Of a DNA stretch of 64,000 bases, positions 1 to 9,095 are shown piece by piece. This DNA comes from Nocardia sp. SYP-A9097 (lineage in GTDB: Bacteria; Actinomycetota; Actinomycetes; Mycobacteriales; Mycobacteriaceae), in the NCBI RefSeq assembly GCF_009649815.1, contig NZ_WJIC01000015.1:1-64000 (forward strand), in the 5' to 3' direction. Positions within the stretch are counted from its first letter, which is position 1. Every line of letters begins with the position of its first letter. Under the pieces are notes generated by a model. The model had not been told where the DNA came from and searched no databases. It saw only the letters and a list, made by a program, of their open reading frames with translations. The translations under genes were made by a program, and so were the position numbers.

Positions 1-1
1 A

Positions 2-106
2 CACCGCCGCTGCGTGCGCGACTACGAGACCAGACCCGACCACCACGAAACGATGATCCACATCGCCATGATCGCCGTTATGTCACGCCGCCTCGCACGC
101 CGATAA
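2..106 (+). pseudogene. IS5-type transposase, C-terminal end only
   Basis: The first 34 codons of the window, read in frame 2 up to a TAA at 104-106, look like the C-terminus of an IS5-family DDE transposase. The features seen are an RDYETRPDHHE segment followed by a basic MSRRLARR-type tail. The 5' part lies outside the window, so whether the element is complete cannot be told. No terminal inverted repeat could be identified in the short stretch after the stop. The identification rests on a short tail motif that I recognise from this family. Confidence 0.7.
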
Positions 107-150
107 CCGAGTTCTCAGACGCGGTCTCAGTCACTCCGACGGAGAAAAGG

Positions 151-171
151 CCCCGGGCGGTGCGCCCGGGG
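151..171 (-). terminator. Hairpin terminator
   Basis: A 9-bp perfect stem CCCCGGGCG / CGCCCGGGG (151-159 with 163-171) closes a GTG loop. Read on the minus strand it is followed by CCTTTTCTCC. It therefore lies just downstream of the minus-strand hydrolase gene that ends at 183 and probably terminates it. It could also stop transcription leaving the transposase remnant on the plus strand. Confidence 0.7.
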
Positions 172-182
172 CGGGGCTCAGG

Positions 183-746
183 TCACCAGAAGCTGGTGCG
201 GAGGACGATTTCGGTGGCGAGTTCGTGGCCGGCTTCGGCGGCCACGTCCGCGACGTCCACGGGGACGAGGCGGAATTCGCCGTAGACGTGGCGACCGGAG
301 GCTTCGGCGGCCTCGCGGGGCAGGCGTTTGGTGGCGAGCAGGGTGGTGGGGATTTCGACCGGGGGGCAGGTGGGGTCGGCGATGGCGCCGTCCGCGCCGG
401 GGGCGGCGGGGTGGCCGCTGTCGGCTGCGATGAGGCTCATGAAGCGGCCGAAGCCGCGCGCCGCGAGTTGCCAGGCCAGGTCCGCGCCGGTGCCGGTGCC
501 GACCAGGTTGGCCCAGGGCACCTTCAGTTCGTCGAGGATGCCGAAGACCGCCGCATTGTCGAGCCCGTCTGCGGGTTCGATGACGATGGTGCGCAGGTCC
601 GAGGTCTGCAATCGTTCACAGACCTGGTCATATACGTCGGCCGGATCGCCCGCGTCAGGGAGTAGGAGCACATAGTGGCGGGATTCGTTGCCTCCGACCC
701 GCACGGCCCATACGCGGTCACCGACCGTGATCCGCCGAGATTCCAT
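183..746 (-). CDS. alpha/beta-hydrolase-like protein, function unknown
   Basis: This is a 187-residue protein with an alpha/beta-hydrolase flavour. An N-terminal beta-strand run (HYVLLLPDAGDPADVYDQV) is followed by a second strand (RTIVIEP) and a nucleophile-elbow-like GTGTGADLA segment near residue 87. The usual Ser of GxSxG is replaced by Thr or Gly, and no clear catalytic His is present near the C-terminus (TSFW). It may therefore be a non-catalytic or shortened member. I chose the ATG at 746. A TTG nine bases upstream (753-755) is the alternative. It is the last minus-strand gene before a strong hairpin. It follows cobQ by about 120 bp with no sign of functional linkage. Confidence 0.6.
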   Translation of the reverse strand: MESRRITVGDRVWAVRVGGNESRHYVLLLPDAGDPADVYDQVCERLQTSDLRTIVIEPADGLDNAAVFGILDELKVPWANLVGTGTGADLAWQLAARGFGRFMSLIAADSGHPAAPGADGAIADPTCPPVEIPTTLLATKRLPREAAEASGRHVYGEFRLVPVDVADVAAEAGHELATEIVLRTSFW

Positions 747-867
747 ATCGAGCAACGCTACACGGCGCGCAAATGCGCCGAACGCGCGTCGACACGATTC
801 GCGTGATCGGCGTCACCGGCGATACTCGATCCGCCGGGCGGGATGGGAGATTCGCGAATGCCGCCGG

Positions 868-2433
868 TCACCCGGAGACCCGCAGGGTCGGGAGATTCAC
901 GGACGCGCCGGAGTCGATGAGGCGCTCCAGAGCGGGGAGGTCGAGGTACTTCTCCATGAGGTCGGCCAGCAGGTCGAGCTGAGTGACGCGCACCTGCTCC
1001 ACCGAAACATTGTCGGCGACAACGAAATCGGCTTCAGCATAGGCCGCGACATCGCGCAGGAAGGCGCGGCGGAACTCATCGGATTCGAGGGCACCGTGCA
1101 GGTGGGTGCCCCAGATCGCCCCTCGCACACTGCCTTCGGGAGTGCCATCGAGGATCAGCCATGGGCGATCGCCGTTGACCCGCACCCGTCCGTGATGAAT
1201 CTCGTAGCCGTGCACCGGAATTCCCCGCGTGCCGACAGTCTCGCGGTAGGGCGGACTTGCAACACCGGCTGTGTAGCCCTGGGCATGGCCGGTGCTGCGG
1301 CGCAGGATCTTCGGGTTGGCGAATTCGATTTCGAGGTCGAGTAGGCCGAGGCCGTCGACGGTGCCCGCGGTGGATTCCACACTGTCGTCGATGGTGCGGG
1401 CGAGCATTTGGTAGCCGCCGCAGATTCCGAGGATGGGGCCGCCGGTGGCGGCTCGGGATTGCAGGGCTGCGGCTATTCCGGTGTGGCGCAACCATTCCAG
1501 GTCGCTGACGGTGGATTTACTGCCGGGGAGGACTACCAGGTCGGCTCCGGCTAGGCGGGAGGGGTCGGTGACCCAACGGACGGAGACGCCCGGCTCGCAG
1601 GCGAGGGCTTCGACGTCGGTGGAGTTGGAGATGCGCGGGAGGCGGATGGCGGCGACGGTCAGCCAGTCCTTGCCGAGTGGGGGCTGGGAGCGGCCCACGG
1701 GGGCGTCGGCGATGGTGCCGAGGGAGTCTTCGGCATCGATCCAGAGGTCTTCGGCGAAGGGGATCACGCCCAGGGTGGGGCGGCCGGTCAGCTCGGTGAG
1801 CTGGTCGATACCCGGGCGCAGCAGGTCCACATCACCACGGAATTTATTGATGATGTAACCCGAGATGAGTTGCTGGTCTTCGGGTTCCAGGATTGCCACG
1901 GTGCCGAAGAGGTGGGCGAGCACTCCCCCGCGGTCGATATCGCCGACCAGCAGCACCGGAAGATCGGCGGCGCGGGCCAGACCCATATTCGCCAGATCGG
2001 TTGCGCGCAGGTTGATTTCGGCGGGTGAGCCCGCGCCCTCGCAGATCACCACATCGAATTCGGCGCGCAGCGAAGCCAATTCCTCGGCGACGATCGCCCG
2101 CAACTGCGTGCGATGCCGGAAGTAATCCTTCGCCCCCACGGTGTCGATTGCCTTGCCGCGCACCACAAGCTGCGAGCGGCGGTCGCTCCCGGGCTTCAAC
2201 AGCACCGGATTGAACCGCACGCTCGGCTCCAGCCCACAGGCCCGCGCCTGCAATGCCTGCGCACGCCCGATCTCCCCGCCGTCCAAGGCGACGACGGAGT
2301 TGTTCGACATGTTCTGCGCCTTGAACGGCGCGACCTTCACACCCCGCCGCGCCAGCATGCGGCAAAGCCCAGCCACCACAACGCTTTTCCCCGCATCGGA
2401 GGTGGTGCCCGCAATGAGCAGTGCGCCTTTCAC
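868..2433 (-). CDS. cobQ: Cobyric acid synthase
   Basis: Glutamine-dependent amidase of the late cobalamin pathway. It amidates the b, d, e and g carboxyls of adenosylcobyrinic acid a,c-diamide to give cobyric acid. The 521-residue length is normal for the family. The N-terminus has the dethiobiotin-synthetase-like P-loop (GTTSDAGKS) and the CobQ signature [10 protein letters not shown] second conserved stretch is [11 protein letters not shown]. The C-terminal class I glutamine amidotransferase domain shows the nucleophile in GICGGYQML and the His/Glu region in WGTHLHG. It starts at a GTG preceded by GGGAG six bases away. No cobalamin riboswitch could be recognised in the 170 bases between it and map, and no other cob gene lies nearby. 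Confidence 0.95.
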   Translation of the reverse strand: MKGALLIAGTTSDAGKSVVVAGLCRMLARRGVKVAPFKAQNMSNNSVVALDGGEIGRAQALQARACGLEPSVRFNPVLLKPGSDRRSQLVVRGKAIDTVGAKDYFRHRTQLRAIVAEELASLRAEFDVVICEGAGSPAEINLRATDLANMGLARAADLPVLLVGDIDRGGVLAHLFGTVAILEPEDQQLISGYIINKFRGDVDLLRPGIDQLTELTGRPTLGVIPFAEDLWIDAEDSLGTIADAPVGRSQPPLGKDWLTVAAIRLPRISNSTDVEALACEPGVSVRWVTDPSRLAGADLVVLPGSKSTVSDLEWLRHTGIAAALQSRAATGGPILGICGGYQMLARTIDDSVESTAGTVDGLGLLDLEIEFANPKILRRSTGHAQGYTAGVASPPYRETVGTRGIPVHGYEIHHGRVRVNGDRPWLILDGTPEGSVRGAIWGTHLHGALESDEFRRAFLRDVAAYAEADFVVADNVSVEQVRVTQLDLLADLMEKYLDLPALERLIDSGASVNLPTLRVSG

Positions 2434-2521
2434 TCCGAACTCCCCGCGCTATCCCAGATGGCAAAGGACACCGGCGAGATGCGCGCAGCCCTTTGGCCCT
2501 CCCCCTCCGGAATGGTGTCGC

Positions 2522-2558
2522 CGAGGGGCCGCGCGCCTTTCACGCGCACGCCCCCTCG
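2522..2558 (-). terminator. Imperfect hairpin between map and cobQ
   Basis: CGAGGGG (2522-2528) pairs with CCCCTCG (2552-2558), and an inner GCGCG/CGCGC helix extends the stem. The hairpin lies in the 136-bp gap between the end of map and the start of cobQ. It could terminate or attenuate transcription from map. No T-tract follows on the minus strand, so this is a weak call. Confidence 0.35.
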
Positions 2559-2560
2559 TC

Positions 2561-2585
2561 ATCCCGGCGTGCTTGTGGCCGGGAT
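2561..2585. repeat. REP-like palindrome
   Basis: ATCCCGGC (2561-2568) and GCCGGGAT (2578-2585) form a perfect 8-bp palindrome around GTGCTTGTG. The flanks (GTC before, CCACTGC after) extend the look of a dispersed REP-type element. Palindromes of this form recur between genes in Nocardia and Rhodococcus genomes in my recollection. Only one copy is seen in this window. Confidence 0.45.
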
Positions 2586-2604
2586 CCACTGCGGGGCAGG
2601 CGAA

Positions 2605-3468
2605 TCACGGGAGGGTGAGAATTTCGGCGCCGTTCTCGTCGACCACGAGGGTGTGCTCGAACTGGGCGGTCCACTTGCGGTCCTTGGTGACGACGGTCCA
2701 GCCGTCGGACCAGATCTCGTAGTCGATGCCGCCGAGGTTGATCATGGGTTCGATGGTGAAGGTCATGCCGGCTTCGATTTCGGCTTCGACGGCGGGCTGG
2801 TCGTAATGCAGGATGACCAGGCCGCTGTGGAAGGTGGGACCGACGCCGTGGCCGGTGAAGTCGCGGACGACGCCGTAGTCGAAGCGGTTGGCGTAGGACT
2901 CGATGACGCGGCCGATCACATTGAGCGCGCGGCCGGGCTTGACCGCTTTGATGGCGCGCATGGTGGCTTCTTCGGTGCGTTCGACGAGCAGGCGCACCTC
3001 TTCGTCGACATCGCCGGCGAGGTAGGTCTTGTTGGTGTCCCCGTGTACGCCGCCGATGTAGGCGGTGACATCGATATTGACGATGTCACCGTCCTCGATG
3101 ACGGTGGAGTCCGGAATGCCGTGGCAGATGACCTCGTTCAGCGAGGTGCAGCAGGACTTGGGAAAGCCCTTGTAGCCCAGCGTCGACGGGTATGCGCCAT
3201 TGTCGATGAGGAATTCGTGCACGATGCGGTCGAGCTCGTCGGTGGTGACGCCGGGGGCGACCGCCTTGCCCGCCGCCTCGAGAGCCTGGGCGGCGAGCTT
3301 GCTCGCGGTGCGCATGGCCTCGATGGTTTCGGGGGTTTGCACCCAGGGTTCGTGGCCCTCGTTGGCGGTTTTCTTCCAGACGTACTCGGGCCGCTCGATG
3401 GATTTCGGCACCTCGCGGATGGGCGACTGGGTGCCGGGAACGAGGGGTTGGCGGGTGCGCACTGACAT
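2605..3468 (-). CDS. map: Methionine aminopeptidase, type I
   Basis: Removes the initiator methionine from nascent proteins in the cytosol, using two divalent metals. The 287-residue protein has the actinobacterial MapB-like N-terminal extension with a PxxxVPKSIxRPEY-type SH3-binding-like segment. The type I catalytic core follows. Metal ligands are visible in [10 protein letters not shown] (Asp), [11 protein letters not shown] (Asp), [10 protein letters not shown] (His), FTIEPM (Glu) and AQFEHTLVV (Glu). I placed the start at the ATG (3466-3468), giving [12 protein letters not shown]. The frame is open for another 102 codons upstream, but that stretch is low-complexity and overlaps the divergent oxidoreductase promoter. 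In M. tuberculosis the homologue lies close to the lipoprotein PBP gene. Here the two are about 36 kb apart. Confidence 0.96.
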   Translation of the reverse strand: MSVRTRQPLVPGTQSPIREVPKSIERPEYVWKKTANEGHEPWVQTPETIEAMRTASKLAAQALEAAGKAVAPGVTTDELDRIVHEFLIDNGAYPSTLGYKGFPKSCCTSLNEVICHGIPDSTVIEDGDIVNIDVTAYIGGVHGDTNKTYLAGDVDEEVRLLVERTEEATMRAIKAVKPGRALNVIGRVIESYANRFDYGVVRDFTGHGVGPTFHSGLVILHYDQPAVEAEIEAGMTFTIEPMINLGGIDYEIWSDGWTVVTKDRKWTAQFEHTLVVDENGAEILTLP

Positions 3469-3621
3469 GAGAACAAGACTATCCGCCCGGTGCGGTGGGC
3501 TCGCCCCCAGCGGGGATTTCGCGGATGCGCGAGGTCCGGGCCACCATGGAATGTTTCCGGACCGCAGTCCGTTTAAGCTGACAGGTTGACTTGGAAACAA
3601 TTTTGGGAAGGTGCGTAAGCC

Positions 3622-4635
3622 GTGGAACTGGGACTGACGACATTCGCCGAGACTCATCCCGTCGGCGGGGACGGCTTGGTGCCGACTGCGGGTGAGCGGC
3701 TGCGCCAGGTGGTCGAGGAGGCCGTGGTCACCGAACAGGCCGGTCTCGATGTTTACGGAGTGGGCGAACACCATCGCAAGGATTTCGCCGCCTCCTCCCC
3801 CGCGATGGTGCTGGCCGCCATCGCCTCACGCACCGAGCGGATTCAACTCACCAGCGCGGTGACGGTACTCAGCTCGGACGATCCGGTACGGGTGTACCAG
3901 GATTTCTCCACCCTGGACGGATTGTCCAATGGCCGAGCCGAACTCATGGCGGGCCGCGGCTCGTTCATCGAATCGTTCCCGCTGTTCGGCTATGACCTCA
4001 CCGACTATGACGAACTCTTCGAGGAGAAACTCGCACTGCTGCTGAAGATCCGCGAAGAGGGTCCCGTCACGTGGGAGGGCAAATTCCGCGCACCGCTGAC
4101 CGATGCGATCGTGTACCCGCGCACCGAGAATCGACCGCTGCCGGTGTGGATCGCCGTGGGTGGCAGTCCTGAATCCGTCGCCCGCGCAGGGCTTTTGGGC
4201 CTGCCGCTCGCCATCGCGATCATCGGCGGGCAGCCTGCCCGGTTCAAGCCGCTGGTGGAGCTCTACCACCGCGCGCTCGAGCAGGGCGGCAATGAACCGC
4301 AGCCGGTGGCGGTACACGCGCACGGCTATGTCGCCGAGACCGATGAGCAGGCGGTCGCCGATTTCTACGCCCCGTACGCGCGCGCCATGACCGGCATCGG
4401 CCGTGAACGCGGCTGGGGGCCGATGACCCGGGAACAGTTCGCGGCCCTGCGCGCGCAGAGCGGATCGCTCTTCGTCGGCACACCCGACTATGTGGCGGGC
4501 AAGATCGCCGCTGTTCGCGATGACCTCGGTCTGGACCGGTTCATGCTGCACACCAGCGTGGGCACGCTCCCGCACAAGAAGGTGCTGCGCAATATCGAAC
4601 TGCTCGGCGAGAAGGTGGCCCCGCAGGTCCGCTGA
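3622..4635 (+). CDS. LLM-class flavin-dependent oxidoreductase
   Basis: This is a 337-residue member of the luciferase-like monooxygenase superfamily (TIM barrel; F420- or FMN-dependent). Typical landmarks are [19 protein letters not shown] near residues 41-60, [36 protein letters not shown] and the C-terminal [13 protein letters not shown]. This set matches the subgroup often labelled alkanal monooxygenase-like or LLM oxidoreductase of unknown substrate. The GTG start is preceded by GGGAAGG. It diverges from map, and the 150-bp intergenic region must hold both promoters. No reductase partner is adjacent. Confidence 0.88.
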   Translation: MELGLTTFAETHPVGGDGLVPTAGERLRQVVEEAVVTEQAGLDVYGVGEHHRKDFAASSPAMVLAAIASRTERIQLTSAVTVLSSDDPVRVYQDFSTLDGLSNGRAELMAGRGSFIESFPLFGYDLTDYDELFEEKLALLLKIREEGPVTWEGKFRAPLTDAIVYPRTENRPLPVWIAVGGSPESVARAGLLGLPLAIAIIGGQPARFKPLVELYHRALEQGGNEPQPVAVHAHGYVAETDEQAVADFYAPYARAMTGIGRERGWGPMTREQFAALRAQSGSLFVGTPDYVAGKIAAVRDDLGLDRFMLHTSVGTLPHKKVLRNIELLGEKVAPQVR

Positions 4636-4818
4636 GTCGAATCACCGTATCGACGCCCTGGGTGACCAGGGCGTCGAGTGCGTTCCGGGACAAAGGCCGC
4701 TGCGGTCCCCGCTACTCGACCGACGGACATGCACGGCAGCTTTTTCGGCAGCGTCAGCGGGAAAGTAGGGTACACCGCTACTCGATATTTCGCGGTGCGG
4801 CAGATCCACACTCGTTGG

Positions 4819-5868
4819 GTGGCTACTGCATCCGCGGGTAAGAACATCGTCATCTGTTTCGACGGCACCGGTAATCAGGTCCGGGCGACCGGCAGCACGA
4901 ATGTGGTCCGCCTGTTCGAGATGCTGGACTTGAGCGACCCCGAGAAACAGATCGCTTACTACGATCCCGGCGTCGGCACATTCAGTGCCCGGGGCGCGTG
5001 GTCGCCCCCGGCCCGTTGGTTCTCGCGGGTGCTCGGGCTGGCTGTCGGCAGCGGGCTGCGTTCGAATCTCGCTGAGGCATATACCTATTTGATCGAGCAC
5101 TGGCAGGTGGGCGATCGGGTATTCATTTTCGGATTCAGCCGTGGTTCGTATACCGCGCGCGCATTGGCCGGGCTGCTGCATGATCCGGGTCTGCTGCGTC
5201 CCGGCAGCGAGAACCTCGTCCAATATGTGGTCAGCGCCTACACCCGCAGGACGACGAACTGGGGCGAACTGCGGCGGTATGCCCGCTCGTTCTGCTCGAA
5301 GTCCGAAGACAGCGAATTCTCCATCCCTGTCGAGTTTCTCGGGGTATGGGACACGGTGAAAGCGGCCGGCCTCTTCCGCTGGGAGCTGCGGTGGCCTTAC
5401 ACCCGGCAGATTCCCAATATCGTGAAGGTACGGCACGCGGTTTCCATCGATGAGAAGCGGCGACCGTACGAGGAGTATCTGGTCAAACCCAAAGGGGCGC
5501 AACCGATGCTGACCGAGGCATGGTTCGCCGGTGTGCACTCCGATGTCGGCGGGACGTTCGAGGATGATCCGAGGCTCGCCGGGATCTCGCTCAAATGGAT
5601 TGCCGATGGCGCGTTCGAGGCCGGATTGCTATTGCGGCCGGAGGCATATCGGAAGACCTGTGCGGTCGAAACCGAGCATGCGAATGGTCTCGTGCACCGA
5701 ATGGGGTGGATCTGGGCACTGCTCACCTACCGCCACCGGAAGATTCCCGCCGGCGCCCGGGTGCATGACAGCGTGCGGACACGCTGCGAAACCGAACCGA
5801 AGTATCAGAAGCACATCCCACGAGATGTCCTGTGGGAGGACGAGCAATGGACGAAACCACGGATGTAG
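4819..5868 (+). CDS. DUF2235-type alpha/beta hydrolase
   Basis: A soluble hydrolase of the DUF2235 family (the fold of T6SS phospholipase effectors such as Tle1). Seen directly are the early Asp motif CFDGTGNQ, the nucleophile elbow GFSRGSYTAR with Ser107, a WDTVKAAG segment and HSDVGGTF with Asp242, a probable catalytic acid. There is no signal peptide. I placed the start at the GTG at 4819 (VATASAGKNIV), because homology begins there. The frame is open to 4678 with poor coding character, and the Shine-Dalgarno is weak for either choice. The stop overlaps the next gene by 22 bases, so it heads a four-gene cassette with two metalloproteases and an MBL-fold protein. Substrate unknown. Confidence 0.85.
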   Translation: MATASAGKNIVICFDGTGNQVRATGSTNVVRLFEMLDLSDPEKQIAYYDPGVGTFSARGAWSPPARWFSRVLGLAVGSGLRSNLAEAYTYLIEHWQVGDRVFIFGFSRGSYTARALAGLLHDPGLLRPGSENLVQYVVSAYTRRTTNWGELRRYARSFCSKSEDSEFSIPVEFLGVWDTVKAAGLFRWELRWPYTRQIPNIVKVRHAVSIDEKRRPYEEYLVKPKGAQPMLTEAWFAGVHSDVGGTFEDDPRLAGISLKWIADGAFEAGLLLRPEAYRKTCAVETEHANGLVHRMGWIWALLTYRHRKIPAGARVHDSVRTRCETEPKYQKHIPRDVLWEDEQWTKPRM

Positions 5869-7772
5869 TCGAACGCGCACCTGCGGCTACACCGTTAGCC
5901 GGCGCACCCGTCTACCACAACAGTGGCGTCTGCCCACCCGCGCGCCGCAGGCTGCGGACCTTCGCGTTCGACCCGATGTCGACGCGCCTGACCGGCCGGT
6001 TTCTCACGCTGAACATCCCGTTCGAACAAAACTTGAAACCGGGCCCCGACGGCGGACTTGTGCAGGTGGTCGACTACGACGCCAGCCGTGAGGTCTGGTA
6101 CGAGCCGGTCGATCTCAATGATCCATATCTGTTGGCGCAGGACGGGATTCGTCCGACCGAGAGCGATCCGCGGGCGCATCAACAGGTTGTCTACGCGGTC
6201 ACGATGAGCGTTCTGGAACGGTTCGAACGCTTCATGGGACGCCGGTTCCGGTGGCATCGCGAGCAGGTACTGCGCCTGGTTCCGCATGCTTTCGAGGGTC
6301 AGAACGCTTACTTCGATCCGAAACGCCGCGCTGTGCTATTCGGCTATTACCGGGCCGATACCGAGAATCCGGGTGCGAATCTGCCCAGTCAGATCATCTT
6401 CACCTGCCTGTCGAGTGACATCATCGCGCACGAGGTGACGCATGCGATCGTGCACCGAATTCGGCGGCGGTACAGCGAATCCACGCATCGCGATGTGTTC
6501 GCCTGGCATGAGGCTGTTGCCGACTTGATGGCGTTGTTCCAGCATTTCACGCACCGCGATGTCGTACTCGACGCGATCGCGACGACGGCGGGCGAGCTCG
6601 AGAACAGCTCGGGCCTGCTGGAATTGGCCAAGGAGTTCGGGGAGTCCACCGGGCGCGGTGCGGCATTACGCTCGGCGATAGCCGATAAGAACCGAACGCC
6701 GATGCAATTCCTCGCGGCACAGGAACCGCACGAGCTCGGCGCATGTTTCGTGGCAGCGGTATTCGACGCATACCTCGACGCTTACCAGAACGCGATCGCG
6801 GACCTGCTGCGGATCGCCAGCGGGGGAACCGGGGTATTGCCCCCGGGTCGCCTGCACCCGGATCTCGTCTCCCGGATCGCCGATGAGGCGGTGAAGACAG
6901 CGGACCGAATTCTCGGAATGGTGGTGCGCGCCTTCGACTATCTGCCGGTGGTGGATGTCCGGTTCGGTGATGTCGTGCGCGCGATCGTCACCGCAGATCG
7001 CGGCCTGTATCCGGAGGATGAGCAGCACCTGCGCAGCACGCTCGTCGAAGCGCTACGGCGGCGGGGCATTTGGCCGACCAGTGTCACCTCGTTGACCGAT
7101 GAGGCTTTGGTCTGGCATCAGCCCGATTCCGGGCTGAACATCACGAACAGTCAGCCCCGGGTGGATTTGCCCACGATCATCCTGTCCGCGTCGAAGGATC
7201 TCGACCCGATCGGTCAGGCCGGCGATATACGGACACAGCCCACACCCGAAGGCAATGGCGCTTCCGATCCGAATGATTACCAATTGTCGAATCCCCTTTT
7301 CGAAAAAGTCGCCAAAGCCATTACGAGGTGGGCCCATTCGAACGCACTACAACTGGGGCTCGATCCCAACGATAAATTCAAAATCTCCTGTGAGGGCATC
7401 CACGTTTCGTATCGACGGGCAGGGGATCGATTACCGCGGCCGGAAGTGGCGATTCAACTCCTGCAGCGGCGCCCGGATCTCGAAGACCCGAGCCAGGCCA
7501 AGCCACCGGCGATTCGGGCCGGCACCGCTCTTGTCATCAGCGCCGATGGGCGTGTGGCGTACGTGATCGCCAAGCCGCTGCCTCTCAGTAGCTCGCCGGC
7601 GAAGGACGACAAGGTTGCCACCGCATTCCATAACGCCGGCGTACAGCGGTTGAAGGAAATGAAGGAGTGGTTCGCGCGAGTGGAAGCCGACGACCCGCTG
7701 AGCGCGTGGACCTCCGAGCACGCGATCCACCGCCTCGATTTCGCCTCGATTCATTCGCAGACAGGTGAGTAG
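5847..7772 (+). CDS. HExxH metalloprotease (gluzincin-like) of unknown family
   Basis: This is a 641-residue protein with a zinc-protease signature. IIAHEVTHAIVHRI places His195, Glu196 and His199, and HEAVADLMALFQHF follows with Glu222 as a likely third ligand, in the gluzincin manner. Residues from about 1 to 190 are a family-specific N-terminal region. After about residue 400 a separate C-terminal half contains a mixed alpha/beta part with no motif I recognise. No signal peptide or membrane segment is present, so it should act in the cytosol unless exported by a specialised route. The ATG at 5847 has GGGAGGA just upstream and lies inside the 3' end of the DUF2235 gene. The stop overlaps the start region of the MBL gene, so translation is probably coupled. 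Confidence 0.8.
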   Translation: MDETTDVVERAPAATPLAGAPVYHNSGVCPPARRRLRTFAFDPMSTRLTGRFLTLNIPFEQNLKPGPDGGLVQVVDYDASREVWYEPVDLNDPYLLAQDGIRPTESDPRAHQQVVYAVTMSVLERFERFMGRRFRWHREQVLRLVPHAFEGQNAYFDPKRRAVLFGYYRADTENPGANLPSQIIFTCLSSDIIAHEVTHAIVHRIRRRYSESTHRDVFAWHEAVADLMALFQHFTHRDVVLDAIATTAGELENSSGLLELAKEFGESTGRGAALRSAIADKNRTPMQFLAAQEPHELGACFVAAVFDAYLDAYQNAIADLLRIASGGTGVLPPGRLHPDLVSRIADEAVKTADRILGMVVRAFDYLPVVDVRFGDVVRAIVTADRGLYPEDEQHLRSTLVEALRRRGIWPTSVTSLTDEALVWHQPDSGLNITNSQPRVDLPTIILSASKDLDPIGQAGDIRTQPTPEGNGASDPNDYQLSNPLFEKVAKAITRWAHSNALQLGLDPNDKFKISCEGIHVSYRRAGDRLPRPEVAIQLLQRRPDLEDPSQAKPPAIRAGTALVISADGRVAYVIAKPLPLSSSPAKDDKVATAFHNAGVQRLKEMKEWFARVEADDPLSAWTSEHAIHRLDFASIHSQTGE

Positions 7773-7779
7773 GTCCGAA

Positions 7780-9051
7780 ATGTCAACCGCCACAACGATT
7801 TCCGTCCGAATGTACAACGTCGGATTCGGTGATGCGTTCACCGTGACAGTCCGGAACGGTGACGAAGTATGGCGCATGCTGGTCGACTGCGGCGTGCACA
7901 GTCAGGGCCGGGCTCGCCCGATCCGGGACTCCGTACAGGCGATAATCGCCGACCTGACCGCGGCAGCCCCCGATCACCGGCCGCATCTCGATGTCGTGGT
8001 CGCCACCCATCACCATGCCGATCACATCACCGGATTCGCCTGCGAGGAATGGGAGCACGTCACGGTAGACGAGGTGTGGGTTCCCTTCGTCGAGGACAGC
8101 ACGGATGCGGACGCGCAACGAATCCGCGGCGGGCAAGCCGAGGCGGCCAACGGCCTGCTCGCACTCGCCGACCGGCGCATCAACGAATTGAACGGACATC
8201 CCAAGCCGGCCGCCGTCGACCAGGCCCATGCCTTCGCTATGAACGCGCAGGGAAACGCCGCCGCGACCGATCGGCTGCTGGGCCGGAATCAGCTGGGATT
8301 CGCCACACCCCACCGGGTTCGATTCCTGCCGAGCAAGCAGGAGACGGAGAACCAGATCGCCGTGGAACGCGTCGGTCTCGTCGCACACATCCTCGGGCCG
8401 CCACGCGATGAACGATTCCTCAAGCGCATGGATCCGCCTTCGAAGCAGTCGTGGCCATTCGTTCGCGCGGGCGCGTCCACCGAAACCGGGGAGGATCTCA
8501 CGCCGCTGTTCCACTCGCGGTACATCACGGGTAATCCGGTGTCGGATCGGCTGCCCGCAGCGAAAGCGGAACTGGGACTGGAGAAACTCGTCGACGACGA
8601 CAATCGACTGTTGCGCGCCGCGTCGATACTGGAGAACGCGGTCAACAACACCAGCGTTTTCTTCGTCCTCGATATCTCCGGAACGCGACTGCTGTTTCCC
8701 GGAGACGCGCAACAGGGCGCGTGGGAGCACGTGCTCTCCGATGCCGGCAATGTCGAACTTGTCTCCGATCTGGCTCTGTACAAAGTCGGCCATCACGGAT
8801 CACACAATGCCACCCCGATGCGGTTCGTCGAAAATGATTGGAAGACAACGGGATACGCGATGATCCCGTACGGACCCGTACCGCGATGGGCGAAGACGAT
8901 ACCGAAGAAATCGCTGGTCGACTCGCTCACGACCCACCATCACACCGTCATCAGAGCAGATATGGCACCCGTGGCCGTACCTGGCAGTGTCGCCGTGAAC
9001 GGCGATATCTGGACCGAGGTGACGCTCACACCGTCATCGCCCGGGCGATGA
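7780..9051 (+). CDS. ComEC-like metallo-beta-lactamase-fold hydrolase
   Basis: A 423-residue soluble MBL-fold protein. The metal site is visible as THHHADHITGF (His77, His79, Asp81, His82). A GDA motif follows in RLLFPGDAQQG, and the ComEC/Rec2-type VGHHGSHNATP motif starts at His338. Stand-alone ComEC-like MBL domains are common in bacterial conflict loci and may act on nucleic acid or phosphoesters. Here that is inference. The start is the ATG at 7780. A GTG at 7765 is in frame and overlaps the upstream stop. It is the third gene of the hydrolase/protease cassette. No transmembrane competence domain is attached. Confidence 0.85.
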   Translation: MSTATTISVRMYNVGFGDAFTVTVRNGDEVWRMLVDCGVHSQGRARPIRDSVQAIIADLTAAAPDHRPHLDVVVATHHHADHITGFACEEWEHVTVDEVWVPFVEDSTDADAQRIRGGQAEAANGLLALADRRINELNGHPKPAAVDQAHAFAMNAQGNAAATDRLLGRNQLGFATPHRVRFLPSKQETENQIAVERVGLVAHILGPPRDERFLKRMDPPSKQSWPFVRAGASTETGEDLTPLFHSRYITGNPVSDRLPAAKAELGLEKLVDDDNRLLRAASILENAVNNTSVFFVLDISGTRLLFPGDAQQGAWEHVLSDAGNVELVSDLALYKVGHHGSHNATPMRFVENDWKTTGYAMIPYGPVPRWAKTIPKKSLVDSLTTHHHTVIRADMAPVAVPGSVAVNGDIWTEVTLTPSSPGR

Positions 9052-9095
9052 CGGAACCCACCGGAAAAGAACACCGATTCGCACATGGAGTAGCG

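Noticed and set aside
2434-2604. Cobalamin riboswitch upstream of cobQ
   Set aside because: I found no B12-box-like core or long structured leader; only hairpins and a REP-like palindrome are present.
2113-3465. A 450-codon plus-strand frame over cobQ and map
   Set aside because: It covers two certain minus-strand genes and encodes Gly/Ala/Asp-rich sequence without any fold; it is a shadow frame.
3469-3774. A 102-codon N-terminal extension of methionine aminopeptidase
   Set aside because: Sequence is low-complexity, is not family-like and overlaps the start of the divergent oxidoreductase; the ATG at 3468 fits the family.
8838-9095. An 86-residue N-terminal extension of the astacin-like protein
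   Set aside because: It overlaps the MBL gene in another frame, while a ribosome site and an ATG at 9096 explain the start.
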